Shown here: piece by piece, positions 1 to 11,000 of the stretch
Position numbering within the stretch: position 1 is the stretch's first letter
Layout: every line of letters begins with the position of its first letter
Assembly: GCA_958295895.1 (NCBI GenBank)
Contig: CATQHI010000026.1
Location: forward strand, 45,206-109,205
Reading direction: 5' to 3'
DNA from: Saprospiraceae bacterium
GTDB taxonomy: Bacteria > Bacteroidota > Bacteroidia > Chitinophagales > Saprospiraceae
DNA: 64,000 nt
The notes under the pieces: model-generated
Told to the model about the DNA's origin: nothing
The model's input: only the letters and a program-made list of their open reading frames with translations
The model's database searches: none
Translations under genes and position numbers: made by a program

Positions 1-280
1 CGGTGGTGACGTCGACCATAAAAATGATGACCGTAGCCTCCTCGATAGCGATCACGACCTGCTCGCGAATAGCCGCCTCGAAGACATCATCGCTGTTGCG
101 TACGAAGCCACCGGTATCAACCACGGCGAACTCCTTACCGTTCCAGTGGCTCTGTCCGTACTGCCGGTCGCGGGTCACACCGCTCTGGTCGTCGACGATG
201 CTCTGCCGCTCCCCGATGAGGCGGTTGAAGAGCGTAGATTTACCGACGTTGGGGCGACCGACAATTGCAATGATGTCCAT
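1..280 (-). CDS. der: GTPase Der, N-terminal part (runs off the window)
   Basis: The protein starts at 280 and its first 93 residues are visible before the window edge. It opens [20 protein letters not shown], which contains the P-loop GRPNVGKS, followed by a switch I threonine in GVTRDR and the DTGGF motif. This order is that of the first G domain of Der (EngA), the double-GTPase that assists maturation of the 50S ribosomal subunit. Era, also in this window, has a different layout with a C-terminal KH domain. A -7 box sits six bases before the ATG. The second G domain and KH-like domain lie outside the window. Confidence 0.93.
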   Translation of the reverse strand, partial: MDIIAIVGRPNVGKSTLFNRLIGERQSIVDDQSGVTRDRQYGQSHWNGKEFAVVDTGGFVRNSDDVFEAAIREQVVIAIEEATVIIFMVDVTT

Positions 281-286
281 ATCCCG

Positions 287-294
287 TAAAGGTA
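287..294 (-). promoter_or_regulatory. -7 promoter box of der (TACCTTTA)
   Basis: On the minus strand TACCTTTA matches the Bacteroidota -7 consensus TAnnTTTG except for the last base. It ends six bases before the der ATG, so the transcript probably begins at or next to the start codon. No Shine-Dalgarno sequence can fit in that gap. Confidence 0.55.
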
Positions 295-300
295 GGTCGA

Positions 301-906
301 TCAGGGGAAGAGCGCGTACTGCTTGCCTCCAGCTAATAGGGTGAAGCTGCGGCGGTGGTGCACGGTGGCCCCGTGGGTCTCGATGGCGGCGCGGTGGGCC
401 TTGGTGGGGTATCCTCTGTTCGTATGCCAGGCAAACTGCGGATACTCTCGGTGCAGGCCCAGCATGTGGGCGTCGCGGTGGGTCTTGGCAAGGATACCGG
501 CCGCGGCGATGGACTGATACTTTCCATCCCCCTTGATGACGCAGAGGTGGTCGATGCCGGGGTAGTCGATGAAGAACTTCCCGTCGATGAGTAGGAAATC
601 GGGACGGGTGGTAAGTGCATCCAGGGCCCGGTGCATGGCCTGGTAGCTAGCCTGAAAAATATTGTGGCGGTCGATTTCGGCGACTGAGCAGCTGGCGACG
701 GCCCAGGCCAGGGCGTCGGCTTCGATTTGCTGGCGTAGATCGTTGCGGGTAGCCTCGTCGAGCTGCTTGCTGTCGTTGAGCTCAGGATTGGAGTAGCCGG
801 AGGGCAGAATGACGGCGGCGGCGAAGACGGGACCGGCCAGGCAGCCGCGGCCGGCCTCGTCGCAGCCGGCTTCGTGGCGCTCCGCAGTATGATAAGGTAG
901 CAGCAC
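301..906 (-). CDS. rnhB: Ribonuclease HII
   Basis: This 201-residue protein cleaves the RNA strand of RNA-DNA hybrids and removes misincorporated ribonucleotides. The N-terminus reads [15 protein letters not shown], with the catalytic Asp-Glu pair of RNase HII; LLIDGKF supplies a further catalytic Asp and AKTHRDAHM follows in the C-terminal half. The length is normal for the family. The start is GTG, and it overlaps the TAG stop of the upstream lipoprotein gene by one base (TAGTG), indicating translational coupling. Der lies 20 bases downstream on the same strand but has its own promoter box. Confidence 0.93.
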   Translation of the reverse strand: MLLPYHTAERHEAGCDEAGRGCLAGPVFAAAVILPSGYSNPELNDSKQLDEATRNDLRQQIEADALAWAVASCSVAEIDRHNIFQASYQAMHRALDALTTRPDFLLIDGKFFIDYPGIDHLCVIKGDGKYQSIAAAGILAKTHRDAHMLGLHREYPQFAWHTNRGYPTKAHRAAIETHGATVHHRRSFTLLAGGKQYALFP

Positions 907-1589
907 TATTCACCATCCGCCTTACGCGGCGAAATCATGATATGCGCCCGGTACGTACCCGGATCCATGATCCAGGGGTGGTTAGGCGCCACGGGCGACT
1001 CCGGCAGGCCCGTGGAAGCAGCCGTAGCGAAGGGCATGTACACCACGTAGCGGTAGCTGGCTCCCTCAACTTCATTGGTGGTGGGGTCGTACCGGGCCTC
1101 GGGGCCGGAGTAGACGTGGAGGGTGCTACCGGTATCGCCCATCGTCAGCTGTCCGGATTTTACCTCCTGCTCGCGCAGTGCGTCAATCTCCTGATTGGAT
1201 TTGCCTTCCGCCCGTAGTTCCCGCCCCCGGGCCATGAAGGGTTCGAGGCTCTTATGGTAGCAGGCGGCGCTAAACCCATTCTTACCGGGATCATCGGCCA
1301 GGCAGATGAATTCATTGGTACCCTCGCGCAGGGTAACTAGCTCACCGGCCGCGTTGTAGCCGATGACCTTGGCACCGGCGCGGCTGGCCTCGGGGGCGGC
1401 CAGGAGGGCGGTGGCGAGGTAGGCCTCGGGAGTATCGATGGCCCAGAGGTCAGCACCATCGTCGTCGGGGTCGGGATCCGTGAGCGCTGCATTGGTGTCG
1501 GTAGCGGTTACCGCTCGGTCGTCGGCATTCGTGGTGGAATCACAGGCGGCGAGAAGTGCCATACAGATGATCAAATAGGTAGCTTTCAT
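906..1589 (-). CDS. Hypothetical lipoprotein
   Basis: The 227-residue product begins MKATYLIICMALLAACDSTT, a lipoprotein signal peptide with the lipidation Cys at residue 16, followed by an Asp-rich linker to about residue 50. The rest is a soluble domain with two further cysteines (near residues 97 and 110, possibly a disulfide) and a C-terminal stretch ending in an Ile-Ser-Pro-Arg motif. I do not recognise the family. It is co-transcribed with rnhB, whose GTG overlaps its stop codon. It probably sits in the outer or inner membrane facing the periplasm. Confidence 0.75.
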   Translation of the reverse strand: MKATYLIICMALLAACDSTTNADDRAVTATDTNAALTDPDPDDDGADLWAIDTPEAYLATALLAAPEASRAGAKVIGYNAAGELVTLREGTNEFICLADDPGKNGFSAACYHKSLEPFMARGRELRAEGKSNQEIDALREQEVKSGQLTMGDTGSTLHVYSGPEARYDPTTNEVEGASYRYVVYMPFATAASTGLPESPVAPNHPWIMDPGTYRAHIMISPRKADGE

Positions 1590-1666
1590 GATCGCAGTTT
1601 GTGTACAATATAGGGGTTACAAGCAAGAGTCCTCTTAGTCGGTAGGGTACTCAAACGGACCACCCC

Positions 1667-1674
1667 TACCTTCG
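1667..1674 (+). promoter_or_regulatory. -7 promoter box of the CPA1 antiporter gene (TACCTTCG)
   Basis: TACCTTCG followed by CG lies 22 bases before the ATG. It differs from TAnnTTTG only by C for T. It belongs to the class in this window with a TTYGC ending and a short untranslated leader. Confidence 0.5.
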
Positions 1675-1696
1675 CGCTTCCGCAGCCCCCCTGTAT

Positions 1697-2941
<1,245 letters not shown>

Positions 2942-2959
2942 GGGGCGGGGTCCGGATAA

Positions 2960-4390
2960 CTATCGGGAGTGAGGCGGGGTAATCGCCTTCACCACACTCC
3001 GCGCCGCATGAAACCCATTCATCCCGTGTACCCCCCCACCCGGCGGCGAGGAAGCCGAGCAGATGAAAATCTTCGGATTAGGCGTACTGTATGGATCGAC
3101 GCGGGCGACCGGCCGGGTGAACAACTGGGTGATGTCCGCCGCCCCGCCGGTGACCGCCCCGCCGACGTAATTCGGGTTGTAGGCCTCGAAGGCCGGAGCG
3201 TTCATACTACTGCGGGCCAGGATGCGATCGCGAAAGCCGGGGGCGAAGCGCTCGATCTGCCGCTCGATGACCTCCCGCTGGTCGACCGCCGAGCCGTTAG
3301 GGACGTGGCAGTAGGCCCAGCAGGTATGCTTACCCGCCGGTGTACGCGTTGCGTCGAACTCGCTCTGCTGGGCCAGTAGCACGTAGGGCCGCTCGGCGTG
3401 CTTACCGTGCCAGGTCTGCTTTTCGGCCGCAGCGATCTCGGCAAAAGTGCCGCCCAGGTGTACCGTCGAGGCCTCTAGGCAGCGGGGGTCGCGCCAGGGA
3501 ATGGGGCCGTCCAGGGCGTAGTCGATCTTGAACACTCCGGGGCCATAGACGAACTTCCGTAGGCGCTTGCGGTAGCCGGCCGGTAGCTCGTCGCCCGCAA
3601 TGGTAGCCAGTTGGTGGGGATTGGTATCGAAGAGGTAGGCCTGCGCGGGCGGCAGTTGATCGAAGTGTGTGATGCGGGAGTTTACCCTAAGTTCCCCGCC
3701 CGCCTCCGTAAAGCATTGCACCAGCGACCCCGCAATAGCTTTAGACCCCCCCCTGGCCACCGGCCAGTCTACGGCGTGGCCCGAGGCTAAAAAAGTAAGT
3801 CCCAGCGCGGTGGTGAAGAACTTGTTGAAGGGCAGTACGCTGTGGGCGGTGCAGCCGGCAAAGAGTGCCCTGACCCGCTCACCCCGAAAGGCCAGCTTGG
3901 AAAATAGAGTCGCAGGCAGGGCGGCCCTCATACCAAAACGCGCCAAGAAGAGCGGATGATTGGGAATACCGAGTGGACCTAGAGCATCCTCCATGAGCCA
4001 GTCGACGTGCTCGGCCAGGGGTTGCATGAGTTTACGGTAGGCGCCTTCGTCTACGCCCAGTCCGGCGGCAGTTTCCGAGAGTGATTTACTGAGGATGACG
4101 GCATCCTGCCCGTCGAGCGGGTGGGCGACTGAGGCGCGGGGGAAGACCCACTCCAGTCCGTAACGCTCCAGTTGTAGCTCCTGAAAGTAGGGCGAGAGGT
4201 AACCGAAGGGGTGGACGGCCGAGCAGACGTCGTGGTGGAAGCCAGGCAGGGTAAGCTCGGCGGTGCGGGTGCCTCCGCCAAGCTCCGCGTGGGCTTCCAG
4301 AATAAGGACGTGCAGGCCCCGGCGGGCGAGGTAGCAGCCGGCGCTGAGGCCATTAGGGCCGGAGCCGATGATGACGGCGTCGTAGGTCAT
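2960..4390 (-). CDS. FAD-dependent oxidoreductase, phytoene desaturase (CrtI)-like
   Basis: The 476-residue protein opens with an FAD-binding Rossmann motif, MTYDAVIIGSGPNGLSAGCY, followed by an acidic strand end (ILEAH) and the GG-motif GGGTRTAEL. The C-terminus has the second FAD signature, ICSASSPPGGGVHGMNGFHAA. These place it in the CrtI/amine-oxidase-like family whose bacterial members desaturate or isomerise isoprenoids. No other carotenoid gene is adjacent, so the substrate is unknown; it could instead belong to the general NAD(P)/FAD oxidoreductases of this fold. It is transcribed away from the toxin-antitoxin pair's side of the region but on the same strand. Confidence 0.85.
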   Translation of the reverse strand: MTYDAVIIGSGPNGLSAGCYLARRGLHVLILEAHAELGGGTRTAELTLPGFHHDVCSAVHPFGYLSPYFQELQLERYGLEWVFPRASVAHPLDGQDAVILSKSLSETAAGLGVDEGAYRKLMQPLAEHVDWLMEDALGPLGIPNHPLFLARFGMRAALPATLFSKLAFRGERVRALFAGCTAHSVLPFNKFFTTALGLTFLASGHAVDWPVARGGSKAIAGSLVQCFTEAGGELRVNSRITHFDQLPPAQAYLFDTNPHQLATIAGDELPAGYRKRLRKFVYGPGVFKIDYALDGPIPWRDPRCLEASTVHLGGTFAEIAAAEKQTWHGKHAERPYVLLAQQSEFDATRTPAGKHTCWAYCHVPNGSAVDQREVIERQIERFAPGFRDRILARSSMNAPAFEAYNPNYVGGAVTGGAADITQLFTRPVARVDPYSTPNPKIFICSASSPPGGGVHGMNGFHAARSVVKAITPPHSR

Positions 4391-4411
4391 AGGTGGGGGG
4401 CGAAAACCGGC

Positions 4412-4684
4412 TTAGGTACAGTGAAAGCGACACTGAATGATGTAGCAAGTCCGCTCCTGTCCTTCCTCCCCTACAATACGATACACCAGGCGGTGTTGTT
4501 TGTCGATACGGCGTGACCAGTAGCCGGCATATTCATGCTTTAAAGGTTCCGGCTTACCCGTCCCCGTGAAGGGGTGACGCACGATCTCCCTGATCAGTTT
4601 ACGAACTTTGACAGCAAGCTTTTTCTCCCCGTCCGATAAGTAAGTAAAGTCTTCCCAACCAGTTTCCGAAAGGGCTAAAATCAT
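4412..4684 (-). CDS. yoeB: Toxin of the YoeB/Txe family
   Basis: This 90-residue protein aligns closely with YoeB, a ribosome-dependent mRNA interferase. Glu46 in GKPEPLKH and Arg65 in DKQHRLVY fall at the same residue numbers as the catalytic residues of the E. coli enzyme, and SRRI is conserved. The C-terminus reads CRFHCT. The catalytic His is present (residue 88), but the Tyr that normally follows is Cys and an extra Thr is added. Whether the toxin is fully active is therefore uncertain. The gene overlaps its antitoxin gene by four bases, the usual TA arrangement. Confidence 0.92.
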   Translation of the reverse strand: MILALSETGWEDFTYLSDGEKKLAVKVRKLIREIVRHPFTGTGKPEPLKHEYAGYWSRRIDKQHRLVYRIVGEEGQERTCYIIQCRFHCT

Positions 4685-4953
4685 CCGGCAGCCTCAAGTT
4701 CGGCCAGCGTTTTGACTACGGTAGCTCTCGCCTGCACCTGATGCATACCTTCGAGCAAACGCTGGTGATTTGCTGGGGATGACCTGAGGTGGATGGTTTC
4801 CATAAGGGAATTGTAATCCCCCAGACTCATCAACACTACGCCTTCACGCGCCTTTCCGCTACGGGGAATGACGATGGTATCGTTCGACTCTTCAACATGG
4901 TCCATGTACTGTTTCATATTGGACCGGAACTTCGAAACGGTGATGGCTTGCAT
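4681..4953 (-). CDS. yefM: Antitoxin of the Phd/YefM family
   Basis: The 90-residue protein begins MQAITVSKFRSNMKQYMDHV, the DNA-binding Phd/YefM N-terminal fold, and continues with the conserved I-P-R-S and VVLMSLGDYNSLMET motif. The disordered C-terminal third is expected to wrap and neutralise YoeB. It lies upstream of the toxin with a four-base overlap. A 16-bp palindrome overlapping the promoter box just upstream is a good candidate autoregulatory operator. The pair sits directly downstream of porX on the same strand but should have its own promoter. Confidence 0.92.
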   Translation of the reverse strand: MQAITVSKFRSNMKQYMDHVEESNDTIVIPRSGKAREGVVLMSLGDYNSLMETIHLRSSPANHQRLLEGMHQVQARATVVKTLAELEAAG

Positions 4954-4971
4954 AAGTGACGTTTAGTGTTG

Positions 4972-4992
4972 TAAACGTACGAAATTTCGTAC
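4972..4992 (-). promoter_or_regulatory. Putative operator and promoter of the yefM-yoeB pair
   Basis: GTACGAAATTTCGTAC at 4977-4992 is a perfect 16-bp palindrome 23 bases upstream of yefM. Its left part overlaps TAAACGTA (4972-4979), which on the minus strand reads TACGTTTA and resembles the -7 box TAnnTTTG. YefM-family antitoxins repress their own operons by binding such palindromes, so this is the likely site. It lies only nine bases past the porX stop codon. Confidence 0.6.
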
Positions 4993-5000
4993 AAGTTTTA

Positions 5001-6557
5001 CTACCTAGTCCGCAACCGCACCACCGGACAAACAATTTCCTCCAGGCTAATCCCCCCGTGCTGGAAGGTATCCCGGTAGTAGTTGTTGTAGTAATTATAG
5101 CTGTTGGGGTAGAGGAAGAACTTATCCTCCTTGGCGAAAATGAAGCTGCTGCTTAGGTTCGGGCGGGGCAGTTTGGCCTCCTTCGGCTCGCGCACTTCCA
5201 GCACGTCCTTTTCCTCGTACTGCAGGTTGCGGCCGAGCTTGTAGCGCAGGTTGGTGCTGGTGTCGCGGTCGCCTACTACCCTACTCGGAGTATTGACGCG
5301 GATGGTACCGTGGTCCGTAGTCACGATCAGCGTGATGTCGCGCTCGGCCAGGCGGCGCAGGGTGGCCCACAGCGGCGAGTTTTCGAACCATGAGCGGGTA
5401 AGGCTGCGGTAGGCTTTTTCGTCGCCGGCCAGTTCCTTGAGTACTTCCATCTCGGTGCGGGCGTGGCTGAGCATGTCGATGAAGTTGTACACGATCACCG
5501 AGAAGTCGTTATTGAGAAAGTCCAGGGCCCGGTCCTGCATCTGGCGGGCGAAGTTGGTACGGGTGACCTTAGTGTAATCCCACTTGATGTCGCGGTTGCG
5601 CAGCAGCCGTTCGATCTGCTTACCGAGCAGGTCGGCCTCGTGGTTGTTCTTTCCGCCTTCATCGGCGTCGTTGAGCCACCACTGCTTGTAGTGCTTCTCG
5701 ATCTCGGCGGGCCACATACCGGCAAAGATGGCGTTGCGGCTGTACTGGGTAGCCGTAGGCAGGATGCTGTAGAAGTAGTCCTCCTCCTCCACGCGGTAGA
5801 GCTGGCTCAGGTAGGGCTCGATGACCTTCCACTGGTCGAAGCGCATATTGTCGAGCAGCACCATCACGGTGGGCCGCTCCTTATTGACGTGCGGAAAGAC
5901 CTTCTCCCGCATCAGGTTGTGGCTCATAATGGGCGCGTCCTTTTCGGCCACCCAGTCGAGGTAGTTGCGCTCGATGTACTTGGAGAACTCGGCGTTAGCC
6001 TCCCGCTTCTGCACGGCTAGGATCTCACCCATCTGATCGGAGTTGCTCTCGTCGAGCTTCAGCTCCCAGTTGATGATCTTTTTGTACATATCCACCCACT
6101 CCTCCTTGTCCAGGCCGGAGTTGATCTGCATCAGCAGCTGGCGGAAGTCCTGCTGGTAGTCGCTCGTGGTCTTCTCGCGCACCAGGCGCTTTTCGTCCAC
6201 GATCTTCTTCAGCGTCAGCAGGATCTGCGAGGGGTTCACGGGCTTGATCAGGTAGTCGGTGATCTGGCTGCCGATGGCCTCTTCCATCACGTCCTCGGCC
6301 TCGTTCTTGGTGATCATCACTACAGGGATCGAGGGCTGCAGTGCCTTGATCCGGCTCAGCGTCTCCAGCCCCGTCAGGCCCGGCATACTCTCGTCCAGGA
6401 ACACGATGTCGACGTGCTTGTCGTTTTCCATCTCCTCCAGCGCGTCGTGCCCATTGGTAACGGTGATGACCTCGTAGCCCTTCTTCTTCAGAAAGAGCAT
6501 TTGTGGTTTGAAGAGATCGATCTCGTCGTCGGCCCAGAGGATTTTGATGGCGTCCAT
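5001..6557 (-). CDS. porX: PorX, type IX secretion response regulator with PglZ domain
   Basis: The 518-residue length equals that of Porphyromonas gingivalis PorX as I recall it. Residues 1-120 form a receiver domain with the acidic pair in ILWADDE and phospho-acceptor Asp55 in IVFLDESMPG. A helical linker runs to about 210. Residues 225-510 are an alkaline-phosphatase-like PglZ domain with VLLDNMRFDQW, the nucleophile region SILPTATQYSRNAIF (Thr near 270), TTDHGTI and a C-terminal HGGISLEE. PorX regulates type IX secretion genes and hydrolyses phosphodiester signals. The ATG at 6557 was chosen because the domain starts there; the reading frame extends upstream only through an intergenic repeat. 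Confidence 0.95.
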   Translation of the reverse strand: MDAIKILWADDEIDLFKPQMLFLKKKGYEVITVTNGHDALEEMENDKHVDIVFLDESMPGLTGLETLSRIKALQPSIPVVMITKNEAEDVMEEAIGSQITDYLIKPVNPSQILLTLKKIVDEKRLVREKTTSDYQQDFRQLLMQINSGLDKEEWVDMYKKIINWELKLDESNSDQMGEILAVQKREANAEFSKYIERNYLDWVAEKDAPIMSHNLMREKVFPHVNKERPTVMVLLDNMRFDQWKVIEPYLSQLYRVEEEDYFYSILPTATQYSRNAIFAGMWPAEIEKHYKQWWLNDADEGGKNNHEADLLGKQIERLLRNRDIKWDYTKVTRTNFARQMQDRALDFLNNDFSVIVYNFIDMLSHARTEMEVLKELAGDEKAYRSLTRSWFENSPLWATLRRLAERDITLIVTTDHGTIRVNTPSRVVGDRDTSTNLRYKLGRNLQYEEKDVLEVREPKEAKLPRPNLSSSFIFAKEDKFFLYPNSYNYYNNYYRDTFQHGGISLEEIVCPVVRLRTR

Positions 6558-6643
6558 AGTGTTTGCTGTTTTAAGGTAGTGTAGTTGGTGTGTAACGAGG
6601 GGCTTGGTGGCTAAGTTGTTGGTTGCGGGGGTACGGGCGTGCG

Positions 6644-6744
6644 ATGCTGCCTCCGGCAACGCTGTGCAACGCAACTTGTAGTTGCGGCGTAACACTGCCA
6701 GCGCAGTCGTAGACTGCGCGGCACGGCGCTACCAGAGGCAGCAT
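6644..6744. repeat. Structured intergenic repeat, family A copy 1
   Basis: This 101-bp element between porX and the M42 peptidase gene is bounded by perfect 10-bp inverted ends, ATGCTGCCTC and GAGGCAGCAT. Inside are hairpins CGCAACTTGTAGTTGCG (6670-6686) and GCGCAGTCGTAGACTGCGC (6701-6719), and a small TGCC-TCC-GGCA. Its right end shares 15 bases with a copy at 37400, and its CGCAACTTGTAGTTGCG module recurs at 55587. It resembles REP or BIME-type elements. No transposase gene of the RAYT type is in the window. Apart from this element, the 302-base gap holds only the flanking promoters. Confidence 0.75.
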
Positions 6745-6826
6745 TGTACTGAAACCCGCATCAACCCCGAAGAAACACCGACGAATACAAAATTCCGCCC
6801 ACCAGAAAGTTGTCCAAACAATACAT

Positions 6827-6834
6827 TACCTTCG
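6827..6834 (+). promoter_or_regulatory. -7 promoter box of the M42 peptidase gene (TACCTTCG)
   Basis: TACCTTCG followed by CG stands 25 bases before the ATG, the same box and context as at 1667. It fits the leadered promoter class in this window. Confidence 0.45.
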
Positions 6835-6859
6835 CGCCGCCCGAGCCCAATAAAACCCA

Positions 6860-7972
6860 ATGAAAAACTTCGATTTACTCCGCAGCATCTGCGCAGCCCC
6901 CGGCGTATCCGGCTTCGAACGTCGTATCCGTGACTTGGTACTAGACCAGCTGCGCGAGCTGGCCGATGAGGTAAGCACCGACAACATGGGCAACGTCATC
7001 GCCGTCAAAAAAGGTCGCGAGCGCAAGCGCGTCATGGTAGCCGCCCACATCGACGAGATTGGCTTTATCGTCAACCACATCGACGACAAGGGCTTCATCC
7101 GCTTCCTGCCCCTCGGTGGTTTCGACCCCAAAACGCTCACCGCCCAGCGCGTGATCGTCCACGGCCGCCAGGACGTCATCGGCGTCATGGGCTCCAAGCC
7201 GATCCACATCATGAAGCAGGAGGAGCGCAGTAAGGTGGTACCCATTACGGACTACTTCATCGACCTCGGCCTACCCAAGGAAGAAGTAGAAAAACTGGTA
7301 GCCGTCGGCGACCCCATCACCCGCGAGCGCGAACTGATCGAGATCGGCAACTGCGTGACCGGTAAGTCGCTCGACAACCGTGTCTCCGTGTTCATCCTGC
7401 TGGAAGTACTGCGGGAGCTCAAGGGCCAGGACATCCCCTACGACCTCTACGCCACCTTCACCGTACAGGAGGAGGTCGGCCTGCGCGGGGCCATGGGCAG
7501 CGTGAGCCACATCGACCCCGATTTCGGCTTCGGCCTCGACGTGACCATCGCCTACGACGTACCCGGCGGCTCGCCCCAGGAGCGCGTCACCTGCCTGGGC
7601 TGCGGCGCGGCCATCAAGGTGCTCGACGGCTCCGTGATCTCCGACTACCGCATGGTCAACTACCTTAAAGAAGTAGCCACCACTAACGACATCAGCTACC
7701 AGCTAGAGCTCCTGCCCGCCGGCGGTACCGACACGGCCGCCGTACAGCGCTACGGCACCAAGGGCAGCATCGCCGGGGCCATTTCCATCCCCCTGCGCAA
7801 CATGCACCAGGTCATCGAGATGGCCCACCAGCAGGACATCGCCGACTGCATCAGCCTGCTGGCCGGGGCGATTCGGGGGTTAGACACCTACGACTGGGCC
7901 TTTACGGCCGATCATAGTCCGGCGGCCCCCCATCCCGACAAGCCCGCGACAGACGACGAGAGCTGGCTCTAG
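6860..7972 (+). CDS. M42 family metallopeptidase (glutamyl/tetrahedral aminopeptidase type)
   Basis: The 370-residue cytosolic protein carries the M42 motifs in order: AHIDEIGF with a metal-binding His-Asp, the bridging Asp in GKSLDNR, TVQEEVGLRGA with catalytic and metal-binding Glu residues, FGLDVTIA, and a late His in IPLRNMHQVIEM. Such enzymes form large dodecameric aminopeptidases with two metal ions per subunit. A charged, Pro-rich tail of about 20 residues follows the conserved domain. It stands alone between two promoters. Substrate preference cannot be read from the sequence. Confidence 0.92.
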   Translation: MKNFDLLRSICAAPGVSGFERRIRDLVLDQLRELADEVSTDNMGNVIAVKKGRERKRVMVAAHIDEIGFIVNHIDDKGFIRFLPLGGFDPKTLTAQRVIVHGRQDVIGVMGSKPIHIMKQEERSKVVPITDYFIDLGLPKEEVEKLVAVGDPITRERELIEIGNCVTGKSLDNRVSVFILLEVLRELKGQDIPYDLYATFTVQEEVGLRGAMGSVSHIDPDFGFGLDVTIAYDVPGGSPQERVTCLGCGAAIKVLDGSVISDYRMVNYLKEVATTNDISYQLELLPAGGTDTAAVQRYGTKGSIAGAISIPLRNMHQVIEMAHQQDIADCISLLAGAIRGLDTYDWAFTADHSPAAPHPDKPATDDESWL

Positions 7973-7990
7973 GCGGCCCCAAATAATCCG

Positions 7991-7998
7991 TAGCTTTG
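7991..7998 (+). promoter_or_regulatory. -7 promoter box of the DUF2723 gene (TAGCTTTG)
   Basis: TAGCTTTG is an exact match to TAnnTTTG. It is 29 bases before the ATG at 8028 and 18 bases after the M42 stop codon, so the next two genes likely form their own transcript. Confidence 0.6.
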
Positions 7999-8027
7999 CG
8001 CCGTTCGCAAGCACAAGGCTCCGTCTC

Positions 8028-11000
8028 ATGGGTAAATTACACCGTCTCCATCAGCTGACCGGCTGGGTGGTCTTCCTCCTTACGGCCACCGTCCTGCTGC
8101 TCAGCGTCGAGCGCACCGGTAGCCTCTGGGATGTAGGCGAGTTCATCCTCGGGGCCTACAAGCTCCAGGTCGTACACCCCCCCGGAGCCCCGCTATTTCT
8201 TCTCATCGGCCGCATGTTTGCCGGCCTGGGGGGGCTACTCAGCGACGATCCGGCCTTCATTGCCGCCTTCGTTAACGGTATGTCGGCCCTCTGCACCGCC
8301 TTCGGGGCCACCTTCGTCTGCTGGGCTACGATCCGTCTTTCTCTACTAGCCCTGACCGGGCGCGACGAGCGCACCGAGATCGGCGGCGGACAGGTCATCG
8401 CCGTAGCCGGCAGCGGACTCGTAGCCGGCCTCAGCGTAGCCTTCACCACCTCCGTCTGGTTTTCGGCCGTGGAGGGCGAGGTCTACGCCATGTCCTTCTT
8501 CTTCACCTGTATGACGGTCTGGGCGGCCATCCGTTACTACACCACCCCGCGCGACCGGGATTACTTAGCCTACAGGTGGCTGATCTTCAGCATCTTCTGT
8601 ATCGGTATGTCCTCGGGGGTTCACCTGCTGAGCATCCTGGCCCTGCCCTTCATCACCCTACTCTTTTACCTGCGCGAGCGGGGGCAGGTCTTTCTTACGC
8701 GGGTGGCCAAGATCGTGGGCTATCTCTTTGCGGCCAGTCTGCTGCTTACCTCGGGCGGCTTTGCGGGTAAGCTCATCGGTATGGGCGCGGTCGCAGGTGC
8801 AACGTACTTCCTGGGCAGGCGAAAGTTGCCGCACTGGGCGCAGTTCATAGCCGCCGCGGCCTGCGGGGTACTGATGATCGGCATCATCCAAACCCTGGTC
8901 ATCATTGGCGTACCGGCCGTGTGGCAGTGGTTCGAGATCGGCATGGTGAATGCCGGACTGCCCGTCCACATCGGTATTCTACCGACCCTACTGGCCTACG
9001 GGGGGCTGCTTTACCTGGCTTTCCGCTACGCCCACAAGCACCACGATCAGGGCGTGCAACTGGCGGCCATGGGTATTGCTACCATTCTGATCGCCTACAG
9101 CGTCATTGCCGTGGTGATCATCCGGGCCGGAGCCAAGACGCCGGTCAATATGAACAACCCGGACAACGTGACCGGTCTACTTCCCTACCTCAACCGCGAG
9201 CAGTACGGGGAGCGCAGCCTGATTTATGGCCCGCAGTTCGAAGCCCAGATCGTGGCCACTCCCCTCACCGACCGCTACGGCCTGGTCAATGGCAAGTACG
9301 AGTACACCAACTATAAGATCGACGCCGAGTACGAGAAGAACAAGCAGATGTTCTTCCCCCGCATGTACGACGGCACCCAGGGCCGCCCAAGCCTCTACAA
9401 GCGCTGGATGGGCCTCGATCCCTCCCAGCCCCTCCCCGCCGGCCGGCCCAATCAGCTCGACAACATCCGCTTCCTGTTCAACCACCAGATCGGCTGGATG
9501 TACTGGCGCTACTTCATGTGGAACTTCTCGGGCCGCCAGAACGGCCAGCAGGGTTACTACAGCTGGGATGAGAGCAGCGGCAACTGGATCACGGGCATCA
9601 AATTCCTCGACGAGCTGCGGCTGGGTAATCTGGATGAGCTACCGAGCGAGTTCAAAAACGATCCCTCGCGCAACGTCTACTATATGCTGCCCTTCCTATT
9701 CGGGATCCTAGGGCTATTCTGGCACTCCGGCAAGCGGGGTGAGGAGTTTCTGGCTCTGCTGGCGCTGTTCGTCATCATGGGACTGGGCATCATCATCTAC
9801 ACCAACCAGCCACCGAACGAGCCCCGAGAGCGCGACTACGTGCTGGTGGGGTCCTTCATGGTCTTCTGTATGTGGATCGGCATGGCGGTGCCGGCGATCT
9901 ACGAATTTGTTAAGACACGCTTCCGGGCCAAGGGCGCAGGTACGGCGGTGGCCGTCTCGCTCCTGGTGCTGGTTGCCCCCGCCCTAATGGTCAGCCAGAA
10001 CTGGAACGACCACAACCGTTCCGGGCACACTGCCGCGCGCGACTACGCTCACAACTTCCTGGAATCGGTGGACGAAAACGCCATCATCTTCACCTACGGT
10101 GACAATGATACCTACCCCCTCTGGTACGCCCAGGAGGTGGAGGGCATCCGCACCGACGTGCGCGTGGTGAACCTAAGTCTCATCGCGGTAGACTGGTACA
10201 TCGACCTGCTGCGCTACCAGATGAACGACTCACCGGTCATCGACCTACAACTTACGGAAGACCAGACGCGGGGCAAACTGCGCAACAACGTGCAGTTCTA
10301 TAATCCGCAGCTTCCGCAGGGTACTAGTTGTCAGCAGGCCCCGCCGGTGACGCTGGAGCAGTTCATGAACGAGATCGCTACGGACAAGAACCTGGTGGAG
10401 CAGCGCAGCGGCCGCGTAGTCGAGACGACCTACTCGAGCTGCAATGTGAGCCTGCGCATCGACCCCGCCAAACTCGCCCAGGCTCCCTGGCTCACGCCCG
10501 CCGGTAAACCCGTGGTGCAGAGTATCCCCCTCCGTATTGACCCCCGCAACATTCAGAAGGACGAGATCGCCATTCTGGACATCATCAACTCCAATTTCTA
10601 CAAGCGGCCCATTTACTTCGCCGTGACGGCTAACCCCGCGAAGTATCTGGGACTAGAGGACTACATGCAGTTGGAGGGCCTAGCGCTGCAACTCACCGCC
10701 ACCCGCACCCCCTCCGAGGTAGAACGCTACCAAAACGTAGGCCCCGGTGGCGTCGATATAGACAAGAACTACGACCTCATCATGAATAAGTGGACGTGGG
10801 GCAACTTTGACAAGGTGGACACCTATGTCAACACCAGTTACGCGCCGGCCGTACAGTCGATGCGGGGCGTGATGCTGCGCACCATGGACGAGCTGATGCA
10901 GCGCGGCGACACCGAGCGGGCCCTGGAGATCGGCGATAAGTACTTCGCTTCGTTTCCGGACATGAACTTTCCGTTCTACTACGAGGCCTTCATCATGCTC

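Noticed and set aside
6558..6695. 46-residue N-terminal extension of PorX
   Set aside because: It is translation of the intergenic repeat; the receiver domain begins at the ATG at 6557, which gives the usual 518 residues.
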